Below the pieces are notes generated by a model. It was not told where the DNA came from. It made no database searches and saw nothing but the letters and a program-made list of their open reading frames with translations. Below, one piece after another: positions 18,971 through 28,744 of a stretch of DNA of 64,000 nucleotides. The first letter of the stretch is position 1. Each line of letters starts with the position of its first letter. Position numbers and translations under genes: made by a program. The DNA is from Treponema sp. (GTDB lineage: Bacteria; Spirochaetota; Spirochaetia; Treponematales; Treponemataceae), in NCBI GenBank assembly GCA_024693715.1, contig JAILKS010000044.1, positions 1 through 64,000 on the forward strand, in the 5' to 3' direction.

Positions 18971-19924
18971 TTATTCTATATCCTTAACGTCTTCTATGCT
19001 GTCTGTGATGTTATTATACATCGCTTTACGAAGGATAATCCTTTTTATCTGGTTAATAATTCGTTTTTGAAGCGGGATTTTATGTGTTTTTTCAAAATCC
19101 TCGACTACATATTCAATATTGATATCATCTCCGAATTTCTGTTTAAGCTCATCCCAGTAACGTACAATCCAGACATACATATCTCCCAAAGTTCTTCTTG
19201 GAAATTTTCGTAAAACTTTTTTCTTTCGTACAACCGTTACAATGGGAAGGTAAACGTTATTGAACCATGAATTAATTGCTTCTTCCATTGAGATTTCTTC
19301 ATTTTTGTGCTGATTCATATAATATTTGTGAGTCAGGATATGATTAAGTATTACGTCATATCTTCCTGGGGTAGTAAAATCAAGACACCAGTAGTCCGTT
19401 ATATCACCGAAGAAGGTTTCACTGTAAAAAACCATCTTTTCATAATTTACAATCTGACGGATTATATCTTTCATGTTGTCAGGCTGTTTTAGCTTTATTT
19501 CACTTTGAAGAGAAACTACATCTGCATCGATGAATTCTATTCCCTTTGATTTTGCGACAGATACCCTGTGATTTCCATCCCTTACAAAATAAAGACCTGA
19601 GATTTCGTAAACTTTAATCGGCGGAAGCTCAATTGAATTTATATGCGCTGAATCGATTTTTTCCCATCTTGTCTTAAGAAAATTGCTTTTCGGGAAAAAG
19701 TGGTTGTCAAAATCTTTATAGCGTCCTTCACTACCGATGATTTTATCAATTTGAATAACTTTCATCCCCATGTAAGTCTCATTAATAGGTTTTATGAGCT
19801 GCTTTACATCGTTGAAAGCTATTAATGATGCTTCTTCTGGTGACAGGAAATGCTGTATTTCGTTGAAAAGCGCCTTGTTGTGGGCTTTATAAAAATCCTC
19901 TTCTGTCTGTGAACTAAAATTCAT
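18971..19924 (-). CDS. ParB/sulfiredoxin-fold domain protein
   Basis: PPIKVYEISGLYFVRDGNHRVSVAKSKG resembles the ParB-like GDGNHRV motif. Confidence 0.6.
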   Translation of the reverse strand: MNFSSQTEEDFYKAHNKALFNEIQHFLSPEEASLIAFNDVKQLIKPINETYMGMKVIQIDKIIGSEGRYKDFDNHFFPKSNFLKTRWEKIDSAHINSIELPPIKVYEISGLYFVRDGNHRVSVAKSKGIEFIDADVVSLQSEIKLKQPDNMKDIIRQIVNYEKMVFYSETFFGDITDYWCLDFTTPGRYDVILNHILTHKYYMNQHKNEEISMEEAINSWFNNVYLPIVTVVRKKKVLRKFPRRTLGDMYVWIVRYWDELKQKFGDDINIEYVVEDFEKTHKIPLQKRIINQIKRIILRKAMYNNITDSIEDVKDIE

Positions 19925-20633
19925 TATTCCCCTCTGTTTCTATTATGTGATGAGCGTAGGCGTTTATTACTGTCGTTCCCTGGATTTCTGTAATGCGTTT
20001 TTCCCTCATGTCATAAAGATGAATGTGACCATGAATCAGATATTTTGGTTTAAATTTTTTTATAAACCAGTTGTAGCACTCAAAACCACGGTGACAGATA
20101 TCTTCCTTATCGTGAATATGACGCGGTGAAGCATGCGTCAGAAAAATATCAAGATAAGTCCCGTATTTAATTTTGTTTTTTATAAGCTTTGGAATCATAA
20201 GAATGAGTTTCATTTTCATCTCAAATTCCGTGTACTGGCTCAAGCCCTTGTTATATCTTAAGGAACCGGATGCTCCTGCAAGAAGCAGAGGACGTTTTTT
20301 ACCGGTTCTTGAATCGGTGACAGTTAGGGAACGTTCTTCAAAGGTTTTAAAACCAAGATAAGTTCCTCCGTGTCCGAACAGGGAATTGTCCTTTTGAGAA
20401 GGCATGGTTCCCGGAATATTCTGTGCATTTTTGTGATAGAACTCATAATCCTTGAGATTATGGTTTCCAAAAATAAAGTAAGTAGGTTTGTTCAGAACTG
20501 TAACGATAAAATCAACATATTCGAGCGGTAAATCACCTGCGCATAAAACCAAATCAATGTCAGAAAATGTTTTCTTTGCTTCCTGATTATAAATTAAAGG
20601 ATCTACAAAATCTGAGACACACAGGATTTTCAT
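19914..20633 (-). CDS. Calcineurin-like metallophosphoesterase
   Basis: CVSDFVDP, LCAGDLP, FGNHN, THASP, HGHIH motifs. Confidence 0.8.
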   Translation of the reverse strand: MKILCVSDFVDPLIYNQEAKKTFSDIDLVLCAGDLPLEYVDFIVTVLNKPTYFIFGNHNLKDYEFYHKNAQNIPGTMPSQKDNSLFGHGGTYLGFKTFEERSLTVTDSRTGKKRPLLLAGASGSLRYNKGLSQYTEFEMKMKLILMIPKLIKNKIKYGTYLDIFLTHASPRHIHDKEDICHRGFECYNWFIKKFKPKYLIHGHIHLYDMREKRITEIQGTTVINAYAHHIIETEGNNEF

Positions 20634-22000
20634 TTACTACCAGCTGCAGAAAGGATTTTTTCAAGCTTTTCCTTGTCTATTAACTCGACAGGACGATTCT
20701 CTGCAAAACGTCTGGCTCCGTTTGAAAAACCGGAACTTGAAAAAAGATATCCCTTTACACTGTTCAGACTTTTCATTTTATCAAGTGATTCGTGAATTAC
20801 GCTTTCTTCAAGAGGCTCAGGTTCTCTGTAAAATCTTATGAAGATAACCTGCTTTCTTACCGACATCCATGATTCACTGCTTCGTTCAACTGCCTGAAGC
20901 TGACAGCCCCATTTTGTCTGTTCAATATTGAGAATCTGGAATTTAAGGCCTTTTTCCGTTGCATTTTTGCAGACAAGCGTAAATTCTTCATTGCTGCAGG
21001 TAAGATAATCCTTGAGGTAATCGTTTGCCTGTAAATCACGATATTCTGCAAGTTTTGCCGAAACATCACGGAAGCTTTTGTTTCTTTTGTAGATATGCTC
21101 CCAGTGTTCTATTGCCTTATCAATTTTACGAATCTTTTCATAGCATGCTGCGATAAAATAATGTGCATATAAGGTTTCTGATTTTAAGTTTTCCTTGTCT
21201 AAATCTATCGCACGCTGAAAATCAATTATCGCGTTATCATATCTGCCGATGAGCATATAGCAGGCACCGTGTTCTATTACAGCCTTCTGTTTTACTTCAG
21301 GATCCCTCTGTGCTTTTTCGAAGGATTTTATTGCGGCTGGAATGTCTTTTGAATCCTTCTGGATTTTTCCAAGATAGTAATACGAAGAATATGTGTCAGG
21401 ACTTAATTTTAAGGCTATGTCAATTTCTTTTCTTGCTTCGTTGAACTGTTTCATTCTGTAAAGCATAAGTCCAATTTCAGCATGGGCTTTTGAATGTCTT
21501 TTATCAAGAGCAATTGTTTTCTGCATAAAGCCGAGTGCAATATCATAGCGGTTATTTTCTTCATAAAGATGTCCGCAGTTGTAATAGTTTTCAGGATTTT
21601 TTGGTTCAAGTCTTGTAAGAAGAATGTAATTTTTCAGGGCTTCTGCACTCTGATTGTGCTTCATGAGCATCTGTGTATATTCTTTTCTGAATTCAAGTTC
21701 ATTTAAGTTTACGCCGAAAACTGCATTGTCATTGACAAGCTTGTATTCCATAAGCGCAAGTTCAGATTTATTATCTTTTGAGTATGATTTACCGAGATAA
21801 TAATGGGCTTTATAATTTTTTGGATTTTTTGCTATAATCTGCTTGGCGATTTTTATGGCACCTTGAGTTTTTCCCTGTTTAAGCATTTTAGGGATTGCTT
21901 CAATTTTCTGAGGGGCAATAAATGCTTTTAATATCAGTACTAATAGTGTTACAATAATGATTGCGAAGGTACATATTAAAATTATTACGGGAATACTCAT
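20630..22000 (-). CDS. Membrane TPR protein with C-terminal Mrr-like restriction-endonuclease-fold segment
   Basis: N-terminal TM, multiple TPRs, then GYLFSSSGFSNGARRFAENRPVELIDKEKL resembling the end of Mrr catalytic domains. Confidence 0.65.
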   Translation of the reverse strand: MSIPVIILICTFAIIIVTLLVLILKAFIAPQKIEAIPKMLKQGKTQGAIKIAKQIIAKNPKNYKAHYYLGKSYSKDNKSELALMEYKLVNDNAVFGVNLNELEFRKEYTQMLMKHNQSAEALKNYILLTRLEPKNPENYYNCGHLYEENNRYDIALGFMQKTIALDKRHSKAHAEIGLMLYRMKQFNEARKEIDIALKLSPDTYSSYYYLGKIQKDSKDIPAAIKSFEKAQRDPEVKQKAVIEHGACYMLIGRYDNAIIDFQRAIDLDKENLKSETLYAHYFIAACYEKIRKIDKAIEHWEHIYKRNKSFRDVSAKLAEYRDLQANDYLKDYLTCSNEEFTLVCKNATEKGLKFQILNIEQTKWGCQLQAVERSSESWMSVRKQVIFIRFYREPEPLEESVIHESLDKMKSLNSVKGYLFSSSGFSNGARRFAENRPVELIDKEKLEKILSAAGSK

Positions 22001-22103
22001 AGATAAACCTCAATTCCGTTGAAAAATTTTTAATAAATTTTTGAAACGGTTTTAAAAATAGATTATTATATTATTGGAAGTATGTCAAATAGGAGGAAAG
22101 ATA

Positions 22104-22928
22104 ATGAAAAAAGCGCAGGTCTTATTTTTTGTATTATTTTTAGTTTTTTCGGGCTTTATGTGGGCAGAAACACAGGGAGACAAGCTTTTTAAACAGAATA
22201 AACCTCGTGAAGCAATAGCACAGCTCGAAAAGGAGATTGCTTCCGAAAAGGCATCTACGGACGGATATAATTATCTTGGACTGGCATATTTTCAAACTGG
22301 AGATTTTAAAAATTCAGTTGCAGCATTTGCAAAAGGATTAAAGGTTTCTGGAACTAACAAGAAAATCCTTTCCTTCAATCAGGGAAATTCATATTATGCG
22401 ATGGGTGATTACATAAGTGCGGCAAATGCATATTCACTTACAATTTCTGCAGATCCGTTTTATACACAGGCACTATTAAATAGGGCTAATTCATATCTCA
22501 TGGCAAAAAAATATGATGAGTGTATTGAAGATTACGAGAAATATCTTGTTTTAGAGCCGAATGATCCTCAGCGACCTCAGATTGAAGAAATACTTGCACT
22601 TTTGAGAAAACAGAAACAGCGTCTTGCAGAAGAAGCAGAACGAAAAGCGCAGGAAGAAGCAAAGCGTGCAGAGGAAGAAAGAAAATTTCAGGAAGAACTT
22701 GCTCGTCAGGAAAAAGAAGAGCGTGAACGAAAAGAGCGTGAAAGACAGGAGCAGCTTAGACGTGAGGAAGAGAGACGGCTTGAAGAAGAAAGACGACTTG
22801 CAGAAGAAGCTGAAAAACGCAGAAAGCTTATGGAGGATGTTGCTAATTCTCTGAATTCTGATTCTGAAAATATGTCTTCCGGTTCCGGTGATATTATTGA
22901 TTATGAACAGGAATCTGAACTTGAATAA
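22104..22928 (+). CDS. Secreted TPR protein with highly charged coiled C-terminal region
   Basis: Signal peptide MKKAQVLFFVLFLVFSGFMWA; TPRs; EERRLEEERRLAEEAEKRRK tract. Confidence 0.75.
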   Translation: MKKAQVLFFVLFLVFSGFMWAETQGDKLFKQNKPREAIAQLEKEIASEKASTDGYNYLGLAYFQTGDFKNSVAAFAKGLKVSGTNKKILSFNQGNSYYAMGDYISAANAYSLTISADPFYTQALLNRANSYLMAKKYDECIEDYEKYLVLEPNDPQRPQIEEILALLRKQKQRLAEEAERKAQEEAKRAEEERKFQEELARQEKEERERKERERQEQLRREEERRLEEERRLAEEAEKRRKLMEDVANSLNSDSENMSSGSGDIIDYEQESELE

Positions 22929-23025
22929 AATGTCTTAAATGACAGTCAAATTTCTATATGATTTTTTTTTGTTTTTGGTGTATAATAAATTGCCGTTTTA
23001 AAATTATTCTCAGAAAGAGGAATAT

Positions 23026-25422
23026 ATGAAATTTGATTTTAAAAAATTCAATATTTTTAAAAAGATTGATTTCAAGAAGATTGATTTTAAGAAAATCGGT
23101 TCTTCCTTGAAAAAAGCCTTGATAGCTGTAAAGGATTTTATTGTCAAAGCTTCAGTAAAATTATTTGAACTTATAAAGAAAGGCTGCAGCCTTTGCAAAA
23201 AAGGAATAATCAATCTTAAGGATTCAATTAAAGCGGCAATCGGTCGTGCGAGGGCTAAAAAGGCTCTTGCCAAAGAATATCCAGTTGAAAAGAAAAAGCT
23301 TTCTGAAAAGCAGAAAAAAATCATTGCAATATGTCTTGGCTCAATTGCAGGTCTTATTCTTTTATTGTTACTTTTGCTTGGAATAAGAAGTTGTGCCGGT
23401 AATTCTAAAGTAAGAAAAGAACAGCAGCGCATTGAACAGCAGATGAAACTTAAAGAGAATGTAATGACATCTGCCTTGAATTATGCAGAAAAGGGTGAAT
23501 TTGACAGAGCACTTGATAAGCTTGATGATTATATTGATAAATATGGTGAAGACCCGGATGTCAGGGATTTAATTAATTTTATTATTGACCAGAAAAATGC
23601 GGCAAAAGAAAATGGCAATGGCTATGATTTGCAGTCCTTGCAGAACGCAATGCAGGATTACAGGAATTCCATGCAGGCGGCACTTGACCGTTCAAATCAG
23701 CAGGCAGACGATTATAAAAAGCAGCTTGAAGATCTCTTAAAAAATCAGAAAAACGGCTCCGGTAATTCAGGTAATGGATCTGCAAATAATTCTGATTCAA
23801 ACGGCGGAAGCACATATTATTATAACAACACAAATAATTCAGGTAGTGACAGGGATGCACTTGATGCTGCTGCAAAAGAAGCTGAAGCAAAACGAAAGGC
23901 AGAAGAGGATGAGCTTGCAAAGAAAAATTCTGCCCTTAAGAAAAAGATAGATGCTCTTAATGATGAAATTCAAAAGGGTAAAAATGATCTTAATGCCGGA
24001 AATACAAATGGTGGTATAAGTCATTTTAATAAAGCGCTTACATTAATTCCTGAAGAAGCAGGAAAGGATTATTCTGCAGATAAAAAAGCGGAAATGGCAA
24101 CAGCTTATCTTGATGCATCTGAAAAGAATTCTAATCCTCAGGATAAGACAAAGCTTATGAAGGAAGCTGTAAGTATGGCAAATAATGCGCTTCAGGATAA
24201 TCCGTCGCAGGCAGCAGCACATTATGTTCTTGCAAAGGATGCGCTTGCTAAAAATGATTTGAACAAGGCTCTTTCAGAAATGCAGTCAGCCGTAAAGGGT
24301 GCAAAGGCAGATGATCCTAATCTTTATCTCTACTATTACGAATTGGGAAAAATTCAATACAGGTTGAAGAAATTCAATGAGGCTGCAACTTCATTTACAA
24401 AATCATGCGATTTGAAATCTGATTTTGCTCCGAGCCGCTATAATCTTGGACTTACACAGAAACAGTTGAAAAATGAAAATGCGGCTCTTGCTGCTTTCAG
24501 AAAAACGATTGATATTGAACCTCGTCATGAAAAAGCATTCCTTGAACAAGGAAGAATTCTTGCCGGAAGAAATGATCTTTCCGGGGCAATTGACGCTTAC
24601 AGAAGTGTGCTTGCAATTAATAGTGTTAATTCTCAGGCTGCTATGGAGCTTGGTTCTGTTTACTATAAAAAACAGGATTATAAAAATGCAGAAGAGATGT
24701 ACAGACGTGCGATTACAATGCTTTCAAACGGTGAAGAGCTTGTATTAACAAAATATAATCTTTCATCTGTTTTGTTTGATGCCGGAAAAACTTCTGAAGC
24801 TTTGAAATATGCAAAGGAAGCTTATGATTCCAAGAGTCAGGTAAAAACTAATGCTGCTAAGGCAAATGTCGTTTACAATTACGCACTTGTATTGGACAGC
24901 AACGGAAGGTCAAGTGAGGCAATTCCTTTGTATAAGGAAGCTCTTTCTTTTGATGCAAATCATATGAAGAGTAAAATTAATCTTGCGGTAATGTACATGA
25001 ATCTTAATCCTCCGGAGACAGATGCGGCCTTGAATCTTTTGCTTCAGGTTTATCAAAAGGAGCCTGATAATTTTGAAGTCAATAATAATCTTGGAAGTGC
25101 ATATCTTAAAATTGAAGATTATTCAAATGCAATAAGATTCTTCCAGAATGCCTTGAAGCTTGATTCAAAAAATAACACTGTTCGTGAAAATCTTGCAAAG
25201 GCTTATGCTTCAAACAAGGATTTTTCTAACGCACAGACAATGTATGAACAGGTTTTGAAATATGATAATCAGAACTGGGATGCGTACATAGAGCTTGCAA
25301 AAGTTTGTATTGCACTTGAAGACAATGAGAGTGCAGACAAATATCTTCAGTATGTTCAGGATAAAAATCCGTCATACAGAAGAAATGAAGTAAGTAATCT
25401 TATTACAAGAAATGCAAAATAA
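23026..25422 (+). CDS. Large membrane-anchored TPR protein
   Basis: Lys/Phe-rich cytoplasmic N-terminus, TM (IIAICLGSIAGLILLLLLLLGI), about ten TPR-like repeats. Confidence 0.8.
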   Translation: MKFDFKKFNIFKKIDFKKIDFKKIGSSLKKALIAVKDFIVKASVKLFELIKKGCSLCKKGIINLKDSIKAAIGRARAKKALAKEYPVEKKKLSEKQKKIIAICLGSIAGLILLLLLLLGIRSCAGNSKVRKEQQRIEQQMKLKENVMTSALNYAEKGEFDRALDKLDDYIDKYGEDPDVRDLINFIIDQKNAAKENGNGYDLQSLQNAMQDYRNSMQAALDRSNQQADDYKKQLEDLLKNQKNGSGNSGNGSANNSDSNGGSTYYYNNTNNSGSDRDALDAAAKEAEAKRKAEEDELAKKNSALKKKIDALNDEIQKGKNDLNAGNTNGGISHFNKALTLIPEEAGKDYSADKKAEMATAYLDASEKNSNPQDKTKLMKEAVSMANNALQDNPSQAAAHYVLAKDALAKNDLNKALSEMQSAVKGAKADDPNLYLYYYELGKIQYRLKKFNEAATSFTKSCDLKSDFAPSRYNLGLTQKQLKNENAALAAFRKTIDIEPRHEKAFLEQGRILAGRNDLSGAIDAYRSVLAINSVNSQAAMELGSVYYKKQDYKNAEEMYRRAITMLSNGEELVLTKYNLSSVLFDAGKTSEALKYAKEAYDSKSQVKTNAAKANVVYNYALVLDSNGRSSEAIPLYKEALSFDANHMKSKINLAVMYMNLNPPETDAALNLLLQVYQKEPDNFEVNNNLGSAYLKIEDYSNAIRFFQNALKLDSKNNTVRENLAKAYASNKDFSNAQTMYEQVLKYDNQNWDAYIELAKVCIALEDNESADKYLQYVQDKNPSYRRNEVSNLITRNAK

Positions 25423-25426
25423 TTTT

Positions 25427-27214
25427 TCAGGTACGTTTTACGAGTTCAAAAAGCTGTTCCCGTGAAATTACTGTATAAATAGGACGACCGTGAGGGCAGT
25501 GCGGATCTTCCAGACGGAAGGCTTCCTCTACTAACTTTGCGGCCGTTTCATCATCTAAAACACCGCCATCTTTAATAGCCGCCTTACATGCGGTCATTGC
25601 AGCAATAGATCTGATTATCTGTTCAACCTCGACCTGTTTTACAAAAATCATTGTTCGTAAATCATATTCAGTCAAAGTCCATCTTTCCGGAACTGAAGTT
25701 ATATGCCATTCTCCATCTTTGATTTTTGTTGTATTAAAACCAATTTGTGTAAGACGGTCTTTAAGTTTTTCGATCTGATTATCCTGCGTTTTTGAATCTG
25801 TAAGGATTTTATATGGAATTAAAAGCTGCTGATTTGCTCCCTGCGAGTTCATTATTTTATCAAAAAGTATGCGTTCGTGGGCGGCATGCTGATCGAAAAA
25901 ATAAATGCAATTGTTTTTTTCAGCAAGAAGAAATGTTCCAAGACAGCTTCCGATAAATCTTATTGCATCATTTTGTTGATTTTCATCAGTTTGTTCCCAA
26001 GCGTCTATGATTGCCGGTGAATAATTGTCAGAAGGTGAAGCTGCTTCGTATGCTTTTTGAGCAAGAGAATTAATATCATTGCTTTTATTATTAGAGAAAT
26101 ATCTTGTGCGGAAATCTGTTTTAGAAAGTGATGAATATTTGTTTGTGTAACTTATGTGATTTGTATATGTCTGTTCCCTGATTTCATCTGCCGGTTTGTC
26201 TTCTAAAAAAATCTGCTTTGTGTATTTTAAGAAAAATTGTTTTATTGTCGTGCTCAAGGCATGATGAAGTTCAGAACTGTCGTAAAATTTCACTTCTTTT
26301 TTTGCAGGATGAATATTAAAATCAACAAGTTTCGGATTAATTTTTATAAATACTGAGGCAAAAGGATATGTTCCGTTGGGAAAAAAGCCTTGCCCCCCAT
26401 ATTCAACTGCCTGAACCAGCGAGTATTCCTGAATTCTACGCCCGTTTATAAAAATCGATATGTCCTTTTTATTAGGTCTGCTTATTGCCGGCTCTCCGAT
26501 AATTACATTAAAAGAAAAATCTTTGTTTGAAAAATAATCATTTGAGTTGAGTTCAAAAAATAAATCCTGATTCTGTTCAAGAGAATTTGCGTTTATGAAT
26601 CTTTCTTTTAATGTCTGATATTTCGGTAAATCACATTTTGTTTCTCCGTCATTTATCAGTCTGAAGCCGATTTCAGGGTGTGCAAGCGCCTTTTCTATGA
26701 ATGTATTTTTGCACATTACAGCTTCTGAACCGGGTCGTTTTAAAAACTGTCTTCGTGCAGGGAAATTTTCAAAAAGTCCTTCTGACTGCACAATAGTTCC
26801 TTTAATTTCAGGAACTTCTTCCATTAAATGATCTTCTGTAATGCTTGCTTTCATTTTCCAGCAGCCGCTGATTATGCTTAATCTTGAAACTGCCGCTATT
26901 GATGATAATGCTTCGCCACGAAAACCGAGGGTCGTTAAATTCAATAAGTCGGTTTCTGTTTCGATTTTACTTGTTGCATGTGGTCTTGCGCAGTTTTGAA
27001 GATCCTCTTTTGTCATTCCGCAGCCGTCATCAATTATCCTGATTTTATCTATACCGCCGCCATTTATTTCAACCGTTATAAATGATGCCCCTGAGTCAAT
27101 CGAGTTATCAAGAAGCTCGCGGACAATTGCATTAGGACGGTCAATAACTTCTCCTGCAGCAATTTTTCTTGCGACTTCTACATTAAGCTGGCGGACTGGA
27201 TTTTTTAAACTCAT
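25427..27214 (-). CDS. mutL: DNA mismatch repair protein MutL
   Basis: IAAGEVIDRPNAIVRELLDNSIDSGA, TTLGFRGEALSSI; C-terminal CPHGRPI. Confidence 0.97.
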   Translation of the reverse strand: MSLKNPVRQLNVEVARKIAAGEVIDRPNAIVRELLDNSIDSGASFITVEINGGGIDKIRIIDDGCGMTKEDLQNCARPHATSKIETETDLLNLTTLGFRGEALSSIAAVSRLSIISGCWKMKASITEDHLMEEVPEIKGTIVQSEGLFENFPARRQFLKRPGSEAVMCKNTFIEKALAHPEIGFRLINDGETKCDLPKYQTLKERFINANSLEQNQDLFFELNSNDYFSNKDFSFNVIIGEPAISRPNKKDISIFINGRRIQEYSLVQAVEYGGQGFFPNGTYPFASVFIKINPKLVDFNIHPAKKEVKFYDSSELHHALSTTIKQFFLKYTKQIFLEDKPADEIREQTYTNHISYTNKYSSLSKTDFRTRYFSNNKSNDINSLAQKAYEAASPSDNYSPAIIDAWEQTDENQQNDAIRFIGSCLGTFLLAEKNNCIYFFDQHAAHERILFDKIMNSQGANQQLLIPYKILTDSKTQDNQIEKLKDRLTQIGFNTTKIKDGEWHITSVPERWTLTEYDLRTMIFVKQVEVEQIIRSIAAMTACKAAIKDGGVLDDETAAKLVEEAFRLEDPHCPHGRPIYTVISREQLFELVKRT

Positions 27215-27480
27215 TTTCTTGTACCGATTAATTCATTATCAGCGTTAAAATCATCTAATACCGGCTGATTGTTTTTATCAAGAGGAGAAGGCTCTGTCAT
27301 TAAAATCTGAATGCGTCCTTCAACCTTATTGAGCTCTTCTTCCATTCCTTTAGAAAGTTTTATTCCTTCTTCAAAATTTTTTAAGGCTTCTTCCAGAGAA
27401 ATATCATCACGTTTTATGTTATTTGTGATTTCCTCAAGCTTTTTGAGCTTTTCTTCAAAGTTATCCATTTGTTCCTCCAT
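27211..27480 (-). CDS. xseB: Exodeoxyribonuclease VII small subunit
   Basis: FEEKLKKLEEITNNIKRDDISLEEALKNFEEGIKLSK; upstream of and overlapping xseA's end. Confidence 0.93.
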   Translation of the reverse strand: MEEQMDNFEEKLKKLEEITNNIKRDDISLEEALKNFEEGIKLSKGMEEELNKVEGRIQILMTEPSPLDKNNQPVLDDFNADNELIGTRK

Positions 27481-28726
27481 CGGATTGAATGTCTTTTACT
27501 GCTGCGAATATTTTACCTTTTGCAGGTTTTATTATGATATTCTGTTCTTTTTTCAGCTGACTGGAATTTCTTATGACAGTTCCATTTTCGTCGGTTACCA
27601 TCGAATATCCTCTGTCTAAAATTACCTGAGGATTTGCCTGTTCTAAAACAATTCTGCAGCTGTTAATCCTGTTTTTTAAATCCTTGACTTTTTCGTTAAG
27701 ATTATTTACGAGCGCTTCTTTTGCAGATGAAAATCTGTTGAGAATCGGCTGCTGTATTCTTCTGAAACGAATTTCCAGGTTTTCAGGATTAAAGCTTTTT
27801 ATTAATAATCTTGCATTTGCGACCTTTTGTTTTGTCTGATTAAGAAGAGTCTTTTTATATTCATTTATTTGAGAATTAATTGCGCTCAATTCCGGAACTG
27901 CAATTTCAGCAGCGGCAGAAGGAGTCGGTGCCCGAACATCGCTTGCAAAATCAATTAATGCCCAGTCAATTTCATGTCCAACTGCGGAAATAACTGGAAT
28001 TTCTGATGCGGCTACTGCGCGGACAACCTCTTCTTCACTAAAAGCAAGCAAATCTTCAAGTGAACCGCCGCCTCGTCCTACAATCAGCACATCACACATT
28101 TTATAGAAATTTGCAAGCTCTATCATTTTTACGATGGATTGGGCTGCTCCGTCTCCCTGAACAAGTGAAGGAAACAGAATGATATTTATTCCGGGATTTC
28201 TTCTGACAGCTACATTTATAATATCTCTTATGGCGGCACCTGAAGGACTTGTAACTACGCCTATTTTTTTTGGAAAGAACGGAAGTTTTTTCTTTTTTGC
28301 GTCATCGAACAATCCTTCCTGTGAAAGCTTTTGTTTTCTTTGTTCAAGCATAAGAAGAATGTTTCCGCTACCGATGTTTTCCATCGTTTTTACAATTATC
28401 TGATAATTTCCCTGAGGACCGTAGACAGATATTTTACCTGTTACTCTGACCTTATCTCCATCCTTTGGTTTAAAATTAAGATTATATGAATCATATTTAA
28501 ACATTACTGCTTTTATCTGAGCCTTATCATCCTTAAGGGTAAAATAATTATGACCTGAAGAATATGGACGCCAGTTTGAGATTTCGCCTTCAATGCAGAC
28601 AACAGGGAAGGCTTGTTCAAGGATATCTGTAATTAACTGTGTAAGCTGTGAAACTGTAAAAGCCTGTAATTTTTGAAATTGTTCATCCATATAAAATATT
28701 TTATTCAAATCTTTTAACTTATTCAA
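27461..28726 (-). CDS. xseA: Exodeoxyribonuclease VII large subunit
   Basis: CIEGEISNWRPYSSGHNYFTLKD; GVVTSPSGAAIRDI; VGRGGGSLEDL. Confidence 0.96.
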   Translation of the reverse strand: MNKLKDLNKIFYMDEQFQKLQAFTVSQLTQLITDILEQAFPVVCIEGEISNWRPYSSGHNYFTLKDDKAQIKAVMFKYDSYNLNFKPKDGDKVRVTGKISVYGPQGNYQIIVKTMENIGSGNILLMLEQRKQKLSQEGLFDDAKKKKLPFFPKKIGVVTSPSGAAIRDIINVAVRRNPGINIILFPSLVQGDGAAQSIVKMIELANFYKMCDVLIVGRGGGSLEDLLAFSEEEVVRAVAASEIPVISAVGHEIDWALIDFASDVRAPTPSAAAEIAVPELSAINSQINEYKKTLLNQTKQKVANARLLIKSFNPENLEIRFRRIQQPILNRFSSAKEALVNNLNEKVKDLKNRINSCRIVLEQANPQVILDRGYSMVTDENGTVIRNSSQLKKEQNIIIKPAKGKIFAAVKDIQSDGGTNG

Positions 28727-28744
28727 TGGAATGCCGATAAGAAA

